Origin: Acanthochlamys bracteata
Taxonomy: Eukaryota; Streptophyta; Magnoliopsida; Pandanales; Velloziaceae
Assembly: GCA_019914995.1 (NCBI GenBank)
Contig: CM034136.1
Span: 2,433,270-2,497,269 of the forward strand
Reading direction: 5' to 3'
Length of the DNA stretch: 64,000 bases
Shown here: in pieces, positions 12,084-25,220 of the stretch
Layout of the letters: each line of letters opens with the position of its first letter
Position numbering within the stretch: position 1 is the stretch's first letter
Position numbers and translations under genes: made by a program
The notes under the pieces: model-generated
The model's database searches: none
What the model was told of the DNA's origin: nothing
The model's input: only the letters and a program-made list of their open reading frames with translations

Positions 12084-15000
12084 TCTTTTACTATGTCTGT
12101 GGAAAAGGCGTCCCTTGGATATATACGGATTCTTAACTTGTAATTCATCTTTTTTCTTTCTTCAATGTTTGACTAAAAGCACTAACTGAATTGTGTTTTG
12201 TTTTCCTTCAGATTCTCGCCTCCTATTTTCAACTTGAGGTATGTGTCATCACATAATGCTTTGTTACTTGGTACTCCTGGAATCTTGCTTTCATTTGTCT
12301 GCATTCATTCCAGAGGTAGGAAGGACGTTTGTCCCTTTTGCAGAGGTATTTCTTACCTTACGGTTTTCTTTGTAATTCATTGTTTGTTAGCTTCGTGCAA
12401 GTACGTGCTTTTGGTTTTTTGCCTGCATTAGTCTATGTGTCTGAGAAGTTTTCTCTCTCTTGCAAAGGTATTTTAGAGCTGCCTTCATTTTGTTTTATTC
12501 TTTTTTTTTTATAAATTAGTCCTTAACATGTTCTTTTGGCACTTTCAAATTGCAGAAGAAACAAAGCAAGCTGCCTTTGTTAGGTAATGCTGAAAGCTGT
12601 GTTACTACCTTTGTTAGGTAATGCTCAAAGCTTGCTGACAAGAGATTTAAGTAAGTTCTTTGATATTGTTGCTTTCTTTTCATCTGTCTATTTTGTTTGG
12701 CAGATATGGGGCGACAATTTCTATTGATCTGGTGGATCCTTCTTTTTTCTTTTCTTTTTCCTGCTACTCTAAGGTAATAATAATATCTTTTACTTTGTTG
12801 TCTAAATCTAGGCATGTTTCAGTTTTATGTAAGTAACGGCAGTATTGTACTGAACCTTGCACTTGCTCTGCAGATTTGGTATAAAGACTTGCATTCTGCT
12901 TGACTATGGTTCCATCTTTTATACGAGAAAGTAGTCGCGCTTTTATCCTTCTAGTTGTTGTTCTCAGGTGTCGTTCTTGTCTCTTTTTCTATCTCTGCTT
13001 AATCTGTGTATGCTGCGGAAAAGGTGTACTTGGATATTATGAATTCTTAACTTGTATTTCATCTTTTTTTTTTCTTTTTTTAATATTTGACTAAACACAG
13101 TAACTGACTTGTTTTCTTTTTCCTTCAGGCTTTTGCCTCCTCCTACTTTTACTTGAGGTATGTGTGAGCATATAAATTTTGAGTTCTTTCCTTTTTTTCT
13201 GGCTCTACTTAATTCTTTGTGTATGTCTGCAGAAATGGTGTACTGTGGATGCTATGAAATCATAACTTGTATTTCATCTTTATTACTTTTTTTGATATTT
13301 GACTAAAATGAGTAGCTGAATTTGTTTTTTGTTTCTTCAGGATTTCGTCTCCTCCTATTTTTACTTGAGGTATGTGTCATCACATAAATTTCAGGATAGC
13401 ACACTTTATCTCATTATTCTGTTGCTTGGTACTATTGGGGTTCTTACTTCCATTTATCTATGTTCACTTCAGTGGCAAGGAAAGACATTTGTCAGTCTTG
13501 CAGAGGTATTTTTAAGCTTTCCTTTTTTTTTTCAATTCATTCTTTGTTTAGATTTGAGCAGGTTCTTCTGTGAGCGAAAGGATGGATTCTGCGATTTTCC
13601 TGCTTTTGTTAATGCACACAGCTCGTTTTTTAGAGATGCAAGTATCATTCTTTGTTATGGTACCTTTTGCTTCTTTTTGCTAGTATCTCAAATATCACAA
13701 TGATTCTTGTTTTGCATGGCAGATCTATGAAGTGTTTGAATTGCTTTGGTAGATCGTTCACACTTTGCCTTTGCTCCAAATATCTGTGGGTTTGATGTGC
13801 TTCTAATTTCAGATGGTTTTGGCAGAAAGGTTTAGTCGGTATGTACTCTCTCTGATTGTTATCTGAAATCTCTTGTTTTACAGGCCTTAGATTAGTTGCA
13901 AGCATTCTTTGCAAGATGAGCTAATTTGACTATGTAAGTTATTTCCAAGCTCTTAACGGTGTTATTATCTCATCGTTAACACTCGACATGTTCTACAAGA
14001 GTTAGTATCACTTTTTTAGTGGATCGTTTTTTGCTCATGTTAGCCTATTGGAGTCTTTATGTAAGTATACTTTTGCATTTAGAGATAGTAAAAGAATGTA
14101 GATTTTTCTTCTACTAAAAGCGCTCTTGCATGTCTGTAGTTCTGAAAAATCCATAACCTTTTTGTTTCCACATGAGGTGGTGAAATCAAATATTTTATGA
14201 TTTAATTGGATGAGAAATTTTTGTTGGTTGATTCTATTGTTGGAACATGGAAGAAGCCCGTCCCCCATGTAGCGCTACTTTTGGAATTGTTCTCTTTTAG
14301 TCAATCTTTACTTCGTTTTAAAAGGCTCTGTATTTTTTGTTTTGCAGAGCACACTATGAAGCTTCATTCACGATGTGTTTTCCTGCTATTCCAAGGTAGT
14401 GTCCATATCCATTTGTCGTGTGATATAGTTTGCTTCGTTGACTAGAGTAGTGCTAATTGTTCTTGCACTATAGGTTCTTAGATAGAGTTTGTCTTCCCTG
14501 TTGTCTCTCTTTGAAGCTTTCCCACTCCTTATGATCGGGAACCTTTGATACCTATAGTTTCCAGCTCAAATGGCCTTTGCCTGGCTGGTTTAGTTACGTT
14601 TGAATTCTTCTTTTTAATTAGTCTTCTGCTTATGGTGACGATTGTATCATGACATTCTATTTGAAATGCTTTATGATGTTCTATTATATTGCTTGCTCAT
14701 GTGTTGAAGTTTTGGTTATTTGCTCTTTTTGTTCATTAAGGTCAAAATGCTGCCTATTTTAGTGCAGTTAACTAATTCTCTATAGCTGGTATTTTGTACT
14801 TATATGAAACCTTTCGGTTTTGGTTGATTATAGTATTTTGTTGTTGATTGCAACTATTTGAGTGCTTGCCGAATATGATTTAGAAGGTTTCAATAAATCA
14901 TAATATTCAGGTCTAAGGTGTTATGGGCCATTACTTCTGGAAATATGTCTGATAATGGTGGTTATAGTCAGGGAGGCTGTTTCATTTAGAATATGAACAC

Positions 15001-16118
15001 TTTTTCTAAAATGAGGCATGAGAATAGTTATTGAATGTTAATTAGCGGTAAATCAAATTGACCAAAATATGTTGTTTTTTATAGACAGCATTATAATTGT
15101 AATGTTACTTTCATTGGAATTCTTAGAAAAAAGGTCAGTCATACTATAACAGAAACTGTTTTTAATATTAAAGCATGTTAATTAAGTTGAAAACTAGGAG
15201 CATGTATTACTTTCTTGTGTCTAACTTATGTATGCAACACGCTTTGATGCATCAATTCCTGTCATTACCTTATGAATCTAATTGAGATCCATGGCAAGTT
15301 TCCTGATATTTGATCTTGTAATTTTCTGGTTTATGAAGCATTTTGCATGATCTTATTGGCTTTTCTAATTCATGCTTTGATTTTTCAGTGCTGGTCCCCA
15401 GATTTGTGTTGATTGCTGGCTAGTAGTGCTTTTGATACATGATGAATTTGAACAAGGTTAAGTTGATCAACATGCACCAATTGTTTTAGACGTTCCACAT
15501 TCTTTTGTGATGTTTTGCCAAAAATGTGTCGAAGACGGGTAAAATTTTTATTTGTATTCTTGACTTGTGTTTGTAGATTTGTTAGCTGATTTGACTAAGT
15601 GCAAGACTATCACGGTTTCAGTGATCTTTTTTGACACCAGAGGTTTGGAGAAAGCTGCATCCATAAAGCAAAACTTAATTACTTGAAATTTCCACTTTTC
15701 TTTGTTTGTGTGTTTACTTGGCTTATTCCTGTGGTTGGAGATTAAATGCAAGTCATTACTGATTAGTCTTGCAACCTCGCTTATGCAATAATGATACATA
15801 AACAGAATGCTGAAGATCTTGTCCTTTTGCATCTACCCGAAGGTTTGAAATTGTAGGTATTGTAGCCAGGGTTTTGCATTTCCCTGCTCTGTTGCTCTCT
15901 CCTCTTGTTTCTTGAAGACTCTTCCCATTTTTGGGAAGCTCATTGATAGCTTACATGTCAGACTGTCGGAGTTCTTTATAGGCCCTTGAGGGGTCTCTTT
16001 GGTCACTTGATTTTGGATATAAATGTTTTTATTAAGTGCCTCATACACCTTTGTGTCTGCTAGTTACTTATTATTGTTTGTTTTGCTTACATCTACTTGT
16101 TCAAGTCTTTTCTTCACA
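12084..16118 (+). repeat. Array unit 1
   Basis: First large unit. It shares, in the same order, many landmarks with units 2 and 3: the H-I-E-G-F cassettes, a block near 14908 (GGTTATAGTCAGGGAGG), one near 15390 (GCTGGTCCCCAG), one near 15830 (TTGCATCTACCCGAAGG) and the junction GGTAGCTGG at 16119. The left edge is estimated from the 4.03-kb period. An extra local duplication of the H module is present (H at 12212, 13129 and 13341). Confidence 0.7.
12212..12903 (+). other. Micro-exon chain H1-I1-E1-G1-F1
   Basis: Proposed exons are 12212-12238, 12314-12345, 12556-12583, 12704-12773 and 12874 onward. Each is preceded by AG and the first four are followed by GT. Introns are 75, 210, 120 and 100 nt. 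Joined, they stay open for 61 codons to a TGA at 12903. The frame includes KDVCPFCREE, a CxxC pair like half a zinc knuckle. The homologous chain in unit 2 keeps the same phases over H-I-E but stops after E. I see no start codon within the chain and no known family. Coding status is undecided. Confidence 0.4.
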
Positions 16119-16482
16119 GGTAGCTGGCTAGATCTTAAGTTACGACAAAAGGGAGGAAAGAAAATTTTGAATCTCTGAGAGAGGCTTTCCCTTAATGGAT
16201 TAGATCGATTTCACTTCTTAGGGTACGAATTAGATCGATTTCACTTCTTCAAGATTGCAAACTGCTCCAAACAGATTCCATTTCCTCTTAATTTACTCTT
16301 CTTGAAGGTGGTTCTTTTTTCTTCTTATATGCCTACTTCTTTTCTGTATGTCCTGGAAAGGGTGGAGGCTGGATTATGAACTCTCTTCTTATAATACTGT
16401 TTTCTTTTTTAACCTCTAAGATCGACTGCATCTTTGCCAGATATTTGACGAAAAGCAGTGGGGACTTGCTTTCTGCTTTCAG

Positions 16483-17038
16483 AATTTTCATCATCTGTTT
16501 TCACTTGAGGTACGTGTGATCACATAATTTTTGGGAAAAGTACACTTAATGTGAATCTTCTGTTACTTGCTACCTTTGGGTTTTAACCTCCATTTGTCTA
16601 TGTGCATTAGAAGGATGTTTTCTACTGCTTGCAAAGGTAATTCTGGAGCTCCATTTGGTTCTTTTCAATAAGTCCTTAGCATGTTCTTTCACCTTTCACC
16701 TTCAAATTGCAGATGAAACAACCGAAGCTGCCAAAACTGTTTTCTACCTATGTTAGGTAATGCTCATAGCTTGCTAACTGGAGATTGAGTATTGTTCTTT
16801 GATATTGTTGCTTTCTCATTTATGCGTCTGTTTCAGATTTATATCTGCTTGGCAGATTTGGGACAAGAACTCTATTGGGCCCAGTGGATGCCCCCCATCC
16901 TCTCCGGAGGTAATAATTATATCTTTTAGTTCTTTTTGTTATATAGGTATGTTTCATTTTTATAGAAGTAGCTGGAGTATTGTACTGATCCTTGCATTTG
17001 CTCTACAGATTTGGTATAGAGACTTGCATTCTACTTGA
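16483..17038 (+). other. Micro-exon chain H4-I4-E3-G2-F2
   Basis: Proposed exons are 16483-16509, 16611-16636, 16713-16756, 16856-16909 and 17009 onward, all with AG before and, for the first four, GT after. Introns are 101, 76, 99 and 99 nt. H is exactly the length of its unit 1 homologue and I is 6 nt shorter, so phase is preserved. In the unit 1 frame, E3 ends in a TAG. A different frame starting at the ATG that opens E3 stays open for 52 codons through G2 and F2. Confidence 0.4.
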
Positions 17039-19991
17039 CTGTGGTTCTATCATTTATATGAGAAAGTAGTTGTGCTTTTCCCTTCTAGTTGTTGTTAGAC
17101 GCGGTTCTTTTCTCTTCTTCCATCTCTACTTAATTCTTTCTGTATGTCTGCAGGAAAGGCATACCATGGATATTACGGATTCTTAACTTGTATTTCATCT
17201 TTTTACTTTCTTCTATATTTGACTAAAAGCACTAACTGACTTGTTATTTCTTTTTTTCTTTTGCCTTCTCCTTTGTAGGTTTTGCTTCTACTAAGAGCAT
17301 TCCTGCGCGGTTTGTGCTTCTGATAAATTGATAACCTTTTCTTTTCACATGCGATTGGTCAGTTTAAAAATTGACTGGATGTTGAGTTTTTTGTTGGTTG
17401 ATTTTATTGCCGGAAGAACGAAAAAGCCGCTCCCACATGCAGCACTAACTTTGGAATTGTTTTCACTTTAAAACAATCTTTACTTCGTTTGTAGGTTCTG
17501 TAATTCTGTTTTGCTGCATACTCTATGAAACTTTTGTGTTTTCTTGCTTCTCCAAGGTAATATCTATATCCATCTTGTCGTGTGATACATGATGTTGCAT
17601 TTTTTTATTTTAGTCATTGTAACTGGAATATAGCGCTGATCCTTGCGTATGCTCTTCAGATTTGGGCTTAAGACTTGTCTTATCTTCACGGCGGTCCCAT
17701 CACTTATATCAGTCCACCTTTGCTTCAGGTTCGAACAATATTTCTTCCCTTTTAATTTCATATGTTTCCTTTAGACAATGATTAGTTGACAAAACCTACA
17801 ACTTGAGAGGAAGCATTGAGACCTAATTCAAGCTCAAATGGTTCTTGCCCATTACGTTTGAATGTTTTATTTTTATTTTTTTTGTCAGTTGAGAGTACCT
17901 GAAATTTATTAAAATTTGATGTGGTCTATGGTTGTTGTCATGATAAAATATGTTGATAAAAGCAATTTGCATGTCCTTGTCTGCACTTGCACTACATGTC
18001 CTGCTTTTCAAGTGCTCAGACGTCCCCAATTATGCTTTCACATGCTGCGTCTTCTAGCTCTTGTAAGGTGCTTAGATGCCCCAATTATGCTTTCACATAG
18101 TGCTTCTTCTAGCCCTTTTTATTGCAGTAGGAAATTATTTTGCTATGTTTTTTGTATCAGTATAAGGAGGAAGCTATACATGGAGTGGGCACAATATTCC
18201 TATGTTTAAATTCTTTGGCTTGGTGCATATTGGTTATTGCCTAATTTTTGGGAATGTCACGGTTGACTTATCACCCTATAAGAATGTCTGAAGTGTTCAG
18301 GTTGTTTCTCAACTCCTATTTAGAAGTTAGTTGTTGAATGCACTCAATTCTGTTGCCCACTATGTTCCTTTTGTTCTGTTTATTTATTCTGTTGTGCGAT
18401 CTTTCTGTACAACTATGCTTCTAAACTTGTGTAGTGTGTTTAATAGTCATTCGAAAATTAATATTTCAGCTTATCATTAGTAACATGTTGTTCAGGTTTC
18501 TAATATTGTTTTTATATACAAAATTTATTTCTTTATTTAGTCCTCTGCTTCTGTGATGGTTGTATCATCACATTCAATTCGAACAAATCCAAAAAGTTCT
18601 ATTTTATTGCTTGCTCATTTGTTGAAGTTTTGGTCATTTGACCTTCATTCATTAAGGGAAAAATGCTATCTATTTTAGCTCAATTCACTAATTCTCTATG
18701 TAGTTGGTATTTTGTACTTATGCTAAAACCTTATGGTCTTTGTTGATTATACAGTAGCTGTTGATTGCAACAAGAGCGCTTCCCCAATATGATTAACAAG
18801 TTTTCAATAACATAATATTCAGGTCTAAGGAGTTAGGGGCCATAACTTTAGGAAATATGTCTGGTAATGGTGGTTATAGCGAGGGAGGTCGTTTCCTTAA
18901 GAATATGGACATATTCAGGTAAAATGAAGCATGAGATAGTTATCATGTGTAAATTAGCTGTGAAATAAAGTTTACCCAAGTATGTTATTTTTCCAAGACA
19001 ACATTATCATGGTAATGTTACTTTAATTGGGATTCTTAAAAGGCAGTCATATTACAAAAACTGCTTTGAAACTTAAAGCATGTTAGTTAAATTGAGTAAA
19101 CAAGGAGCATGTATTGCTTTCTTGTGTCTGGCTTTACGTATAGTCATCATTGTGAGCTGGGATGCATCAATTTCCGTCATTACCTTATGAATCTAGTTGA
19201 GATTTATAGCAAATTTGCAAGTTTCCTAATCGTTGGTATGGTAATTTTCTGGTTCATGAAGCAGTTTGCGTGATCTTATCGGTATTTCTAGTTCATGCTT
19301 TGACTTTTCAGTGCTGGTTCCCAAGTTTGTCTTGAGTTCTGGTTGCTAGTGCATTCGATAAATAATAACTTTGCATAAGGTTAAGTCAATCAACATGCGC
19401 CAATTGTTTTATACTTTCCATGTTTTTTTTGTGATTTTTTGCAAAAATCTGTGAAGAGGGATCAATTTTGATTCATAAGTGACTTGTGTTAGTACATATT
19501 TTTGCTGATTTGACTATGTGCAGGACTATCACATTCTTGGTGGCCTTTATTCATACAGTGGTTTGAGAAAGTTGCATCCATACGGAAAAACTTAATTACT
19601 TGAAATTTGTTTCCACTTTTCTTTGCTTGTGTTGCATACTAGGATTATGTCCTCTATCTGGACATTAACTGCAACTCGTTACTGATTAGAGTTGCTACCT
19701 TGCTTACGCACATGATGAAATTTGTTTCCACTTTTCTTTGTTTGTGTTACTGATTAGCTGGACATTAACTGCAAGTTGTTACTGATTAGTGTTACTACCT
19801 CGCTTACGCACATGATGAATATGTAAAAAGGGATGTTGAAGATCTTGCCCTTTTGCATCTACCTGAACGATTGAAGTTGTAGGTATTCTAGCCCATGGTT
19901 TTACCACTTCGACCGCTCTATTGCTTTTCTCTTCTCATTTCTTGAGATTCTTCCGATGCTTATTGTTTGGAATCTATTTGATAGCTTGCAT

Positions 19992-21004
19992 ATATAGATT
20001 TAGAAAAGACCTTTACCATAGGGTACCTAGAGAAGTATTATGGTGTTAGAAATAAAGGTATACATATTATATATTTAAGATAATTAAGGATATGTATGAT
20101 AGAGTAGTCACTCGAGTACATTGAATGGTGATAGTAGCAGAGAGGTTCCTATTACTATATGTTTACATCAAGGTTCAATTTTAAGTCTTTACTTATTTGT
20201 CTTAGTAATGGATGAATTCACTAGACATATTCAGGATGAAGTATCATGATATATGTTATTCGTTAATGACATAGTTTTAATCTTTGAGATAAAAAAGAAA
20301 TTAAACTATAAATTAGAATGCTAGAGAAGCACACTAAAATTTAATAGTCTTAAATTAAATAGGACCAAGACATGATACATGCATTATGATAATACTGTTA
20401 TTGCCTTCAAGGATTGTGCTGCCGTAAAGTGGTAGTATTAAATATTTAGATTCGATCAATAAGAAAGGAAGAATTGAAAAATATGTTATGCATAAGATTA
20501 AGATAGGATGGATGAAATGACGAACTACTATAGAAATTTTTTGTGATAAGATATACCTTTAAGAGTAAAAGGTTAGTTTTATAAAATAGTCATTCGGTTG
20601 CAATGGTATACGGTAGTGAGTGCTAGACTATCAAAGGTCAAGATGTCCATATAGTAAACGTAGCGAAAATGAGGACGATAAGATAGATGTGTTGGTATAA
20701 TAGAATAAACAAAATGTGAAATGAGAATATATGCCAACAAACAGCAGTCGTGCCGATTGACGACAAGTTAAGATAAGATAGGCTTAGGTGATTCGAACAT
20801 GTCTTGCATAAAACTAAGGATGTTGTAGTACATAAGAGTGATGTGATTTAATTATAACACTTATGTGAAAAAGGGATAAACCAAAATTAACTTGGCCCAG
20901 GGTGGTGGTGAAATATTTAATGTTGAACAGATGAAAAGAATGGATTCATTTTAGCCGACCCCACTTAGGTGGGATAAAGGTTGTTTGTAGCTGATATTGC
21001 TGTC
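19992..21004 (+). mobile_element. 5'-truncated RTE-type LINE, decayed
   Basis: About 1.0 kb of degenerate reverse-transcriptase sequence. Recognisable are DLEKTFTIGYLEKYYGV-like, IIKDMYDRVVTRV, GLHQGSILSPYLFVLVMDEF and a C-terminal RWFEHV region. It ends with the GCCGACCCCACTTAGGTGGG 3' tail seen in plant RTE-clade LINEs. Stops and frameshifts are frequent. It is flanked by 15-bp target duplicates: TTTGATAGCTTGCAT (19977-19991) and TTTGGTAGCTTACAT (21005-21019), two mismatches. The empty site is visible in the sister units at 15943-15957 and 25047-25061. Non-functional. Confidence 0.85.
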
Positions 21005-21180
21005 TTTGGTAGCTTACATGACGGAATTTTTTAGAGGCCCTTGAGCGTCTCTTTGGTCATTAGGGTTTTGGATATAAATGATTTCTTATTAAAGTGCCTC
21101 ATAAGTACCTTTTGGTTTGCTAGTTACTTTGCTTATTGTTTGTTTTGTTTACATCTACTTATTCAACCCTTCTCTTCACA

Positions 21181-24100
21181 GGTAGCTGGTTAGATCTTAA
21201 GTTACTACAGAAGGGAGGGAAGAATATTCTGAAGCTCTGAGAGAGGCTTTTTCCTCTTCTAGGTATAAATGTTATATCTTCGTGGACCTAGTAATTTTTT
21301 AATGTGCTAGTCTTCACATTCTCTTTTCTTATGGTATGAATTAGGTCAATGTCACTTCTTCAAGATTGCAAACTGCACCAAACAGATCCCATTTCCTCTT
21401 AAGTTGCTCTCCTTGAAGGTGGTTCATTTTTCTTCTACTATGCCTACTTTTCTTCCCTATTCCTGGAAAGGTTGGAGTATGGATATTAAGAATTCTTTCT
21501 TGTAATCCTGTTTTTTTCTTTTTCTATGTTTAAGACTGACTGCATCTATGCCAGATGTTTGACCAAAGGCAGTGATGAATTGCTTTTGGCTTTCAGAATT
21601 TTCATCTCTGTTTTCACTTGAGGTGCATGTGATCACATAATTTTTGGGACATTATACTTAATGTGAATCTTCTGTTGCTTGGTACTTTTGCAAAGGTATT
21701 CTAGAGCTGTATTGTTTTCATTTTGGTTTATTTCTTCAGTTAGTCCTTAGCATGTTCTTTTACTTTCAAATTGCAGAAGAACAACAGAAGCTGCCAAAAC
21801 TGTTATTCTGCCTTTGTTAGGTAAATGATTATAGCTTGCTAACTAGAGATTAAGTATTGTTCTTTGATAATGTTGCTTTCTTATTTATGTGTCTGTTTCA
21901 AATTTAGATCTGTTTGGCAGATTTGGGACGGTATGTTCTAGTGGTCTTGTGGATCGGTTTTATTCCTTCTATTTCCTTCTTTCCAGAGGTAATAATAATA
22001 TGTCTCAGTTTCTTGTGTTGTCTAGGTTTGTTTCAATTTTATATCAGCAACTGAAGTATTGTACTGATCCTTTCATTTGCTCGGCAAATTTGGTATACAC
22101 TCATTGCATTCTGCTTGACTGTGGTTTCATCGTTTATATTAGAAGCTAGCTGTGCTTTTTTTTCTTGTAATTGTTGTTCTCAGGCGTGGTTCTTTCTTCT
22201 TCTTGTATTCTTCTTAATTGCTTGTCTGTCTGCAGAAAAGGCTTACTGTAAGGATTCCTAATTGTATTTCATCTTTTTACTTTTTTCTATATTTGACTAA
22301 AAGCACGAACTGAATCTTTTTCTTTTTCTTTTTCTTTTTCTTTTCAGGCTTTTCGACTCCTCCTAATAGGTTATTCTTCTACTAAGAGCGTTCTTGAGTG
22401 GTTTTGTGGTTCCGAGAAATCCATAACCTTTTCTTTCCACATGAGGTAGGTGAGATTAAATATTTTTAAAATTAACTGGATGTGAACTTTTCTATTTCTG
22501 GAAAAAGGAAGAGCCCATCCCTCATGCAGTTTTTTTTCACTTTAGGTCAATTTTTACTTCGTTTTTAAGTAATTCTGTAATTTCTGTTTTGCAGACTCTA
22601 AAGCTTCATTCGCAATGTGTTTTCCTGCTTTTCCAAGGTAATTTTCTATATCCATTTTGTCGGCAGATATAGTTTGTTTCATTTAAAAAAAAAATTCATT
22701 GTAACTGGAATATACCACTGATCCTTGTGTTTGCACTTCAGGTTTGGCTTTAAGACTTAGGTCTTGTCTTCACTGCATTTCCATCACTTATCAATCTGCC
22801 TTTGCTTCAGGTTTGAACAATCCCTTTAATTTCACAAGTTTCTGATAGACAAGGATAAATTGACAAAACCTATAACTTAGACTATTAATTGTACTAATTG
22901 AATTCTTGCTCATTTAAACATCACGTGTCATTCACTAACGTAAGCTTGATTGTTCTTGAACAATGGGTTCCTGGATTGGGTTTCTCTTCCCTTATGAAAA
23001 TATCTCCGCTTACCAATTCAAGTAAAATGCAGAAAGAGGTAAGTAGATATTGCAATCCATTTCTCGTTATTGCTGATATACCTTAGCCAGTTCTCCTATT
23101 TCTTTTCCCTTTTGTATTTCTTTGAAGCTGTTCCAGTCTTTATGAGGGGGAGCCATTGAGGCTTATATTCAAGCTCAAATGGCTCTTCTCATGGCTGGTC
23201 TCATTATGTTTTAATTCTTTTTTTTAAAGATTAATTGCCTCAAGTTTTTTAAGCTTTGATGTGGTGCTATGTTTGCTGTCATGATAAACATGTTCAAGAA
23301 GCAATTTGCACGTCCTTGTCTGCACTTGCAATACATGTTTTGCTTTCAAGTGCTTGATTCCCCCAGTTATGCTTTAGCGTGCTGCATCTGCTGGCTCTTT
23401 AATTGCAAAAGGAAATTTTTTTGGTATGTTTTGTATAATAATCAGGAGGAAGCTACAGAAGGAGTGGTTCCATTGTCCTATGTTTAATTCGTAGGGTTGG
23501 TGCATATTGGTCTGTGTCTAATGTCTAATATTTTGGAAGGTCATGGATGACTTGCCACAATGTAAGAATGTCTGAAGTCTTCAGGTTGTTAGTCAACTCC
23601 TATCTAGAAGTATTAATTGCTAAACATACTCAATTCTGTGTCCCACAATGTTACTTTTCTTCAGCTTGTCTATTGTGTTGTGTGATCTTTGCTCCTGAAA
23701 TTTGTGTAGTGTGTTTACAAATATTGCAATTTTTTTTAGCTTTTCCTTAGTGGCATGTTGTTTGAGTTTTTAAACTTTTGTCTTATGTGCTGAATTTAAT
23801 TCTTTATTTAATCTGCTGCCTCTGATGATGATTGTATAACGACATTCTATTCAACACAAATGCAGAAGTTATGTTTGTTGCTTGCACTTCTGTAGAAGTG
23901 CCTTTTCATTAAATAAAGGCAAAATGCTACCTACTTTAGCTCAATTCACTAATTCTGTATATAGTTGGTATTTTGTACTTATGTAGAAACCTTCTGGTTT
24001 CTGTTGATATACAGTAGTATACAGTAGTAGTTCTTGATTGCAACAAGTTGAGTGCTTGCCCAGTATGATTTACAGGTTTCAATAACATATTATTCAGATC

Positions 24101-25220
24101 TAAGGAGTTAGGGGCCATTACTTTAGGAAATAGGTCTAGTAAATAGTGGTTATCGTCAGGGAGGCTGTTTCCTTAAGAATATGGCATATCCATGTAACAT
24201 GTGAAATGAGGCATGACGGCATAGTATCATGAATGTTAATTCACTGTGAAATTAAATTGACCAAAATATGTTTTTTTTTCTAGAATTATCATGGTGAGCT
24301 CTTATGCATCGACTCCTGTCATTGCCTTTCTTGTGTCTAACTTTACATATAGTCAACTTGTGAGGTGTGATGCATCAGTTCCTGTCATTACCTTATGAAT
24401 GTAGTCGAGATTCATACAAGGTTTGCAAGTTTCCTGATCTTTGACCTGGTAATTTTGTGGTTCATGAAGCATTTTGCATGATCTTATCGGCATTTCTAAT
24501 TCATGTTTTGATTTTTCAGTGTTGGTCCACACGTTTGTGTTATCTGCTGGCTGCTAGTGCTTTTGATACATGATGAATTTGAATAAGGTTAAGCTGATCA
24601 ACATGCGCCAATTGTTTTATACTGTCTACTTTTTTTATGATATTTTGGTTCTGAAGTTTGAGCTGTGGTTGTAGATTTTTAGCTTGTTTGGCTATGTGCA
24701 AGACCACATTATCAGTAGACTTTATTCATAACAGAGGATTAGAGAAAGTTGCATCCATTTGGTAAAACTTAATTACTTGAAACTTCCACTTTTCTTTGTT
24801 TGTGTATTGCATACTTCGATTATGCCCTGTGGTTGGACATTAACTGCAAGTTGTTACTGATTAGTGTTGCTACCTTGCTTACAGACATGATGAATACGTA
24901 AACAGAATGTTGCAATCTTTTCCTTATGCATCTAGTTGAAGGATTGAATTGTAGATATTGCAGGCTAGGGTTTGCACTCCCCTGCTCTATTGCTTCTCTC
25001 CTCTCATTTCTTGAAGACTCTTCCCATGTGCTTTTTGGGAAATCTCTTTGATAGCTTACATGTCGGAGTTCTTTAAAGGCCCTTGAAGGACATCTTTGGT
25101 CCCTTGATTTTTGCATATAAATGATTTTTATTGAAGTGCCCCCTAAATACCTTGTCTGCTAGTTACTTATGCTTATTGCCTGTTTTTCTCTCATCTACTT
25201 TATTCATTCTTCTCTTCGCA
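21181..25220 (+). repeat. Array unit 3
   Basis: 4040 bp between successive GGTAGCTGG junction blocks. It carries E at 21777 and 22595, G at 21921, F at about 22085 and 22742-22810, and H at 21597-21622. It also has the same downstream landmarks as units 1 and 2: near 24096 (AAGGAGTTAGGGGCCATTA), 24520, and about 24900. Cassette I is deleted here. F at 22742-22810 and its unit 2 counterpart (17660-17728) are both exactly 69 nt. Confidence 0.75.

Larger units (their letters stand above)
16119..21180 (+). repeat. Array unit 2, with LINE insertion
   Basis: It begins at GGTAGCTGGCTAGATC and ends at the next copy of that block (21181). The length is 5062 bp; removing the 1013-bp LINE and one target duplicate leaves about 4034 bp, matching unit 3 (4040 bp). 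Landmarks run in the same order as in unit 1, including the TTCACTTCTTCAAGATTGCA block near 16240. Confidence 0.75.
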
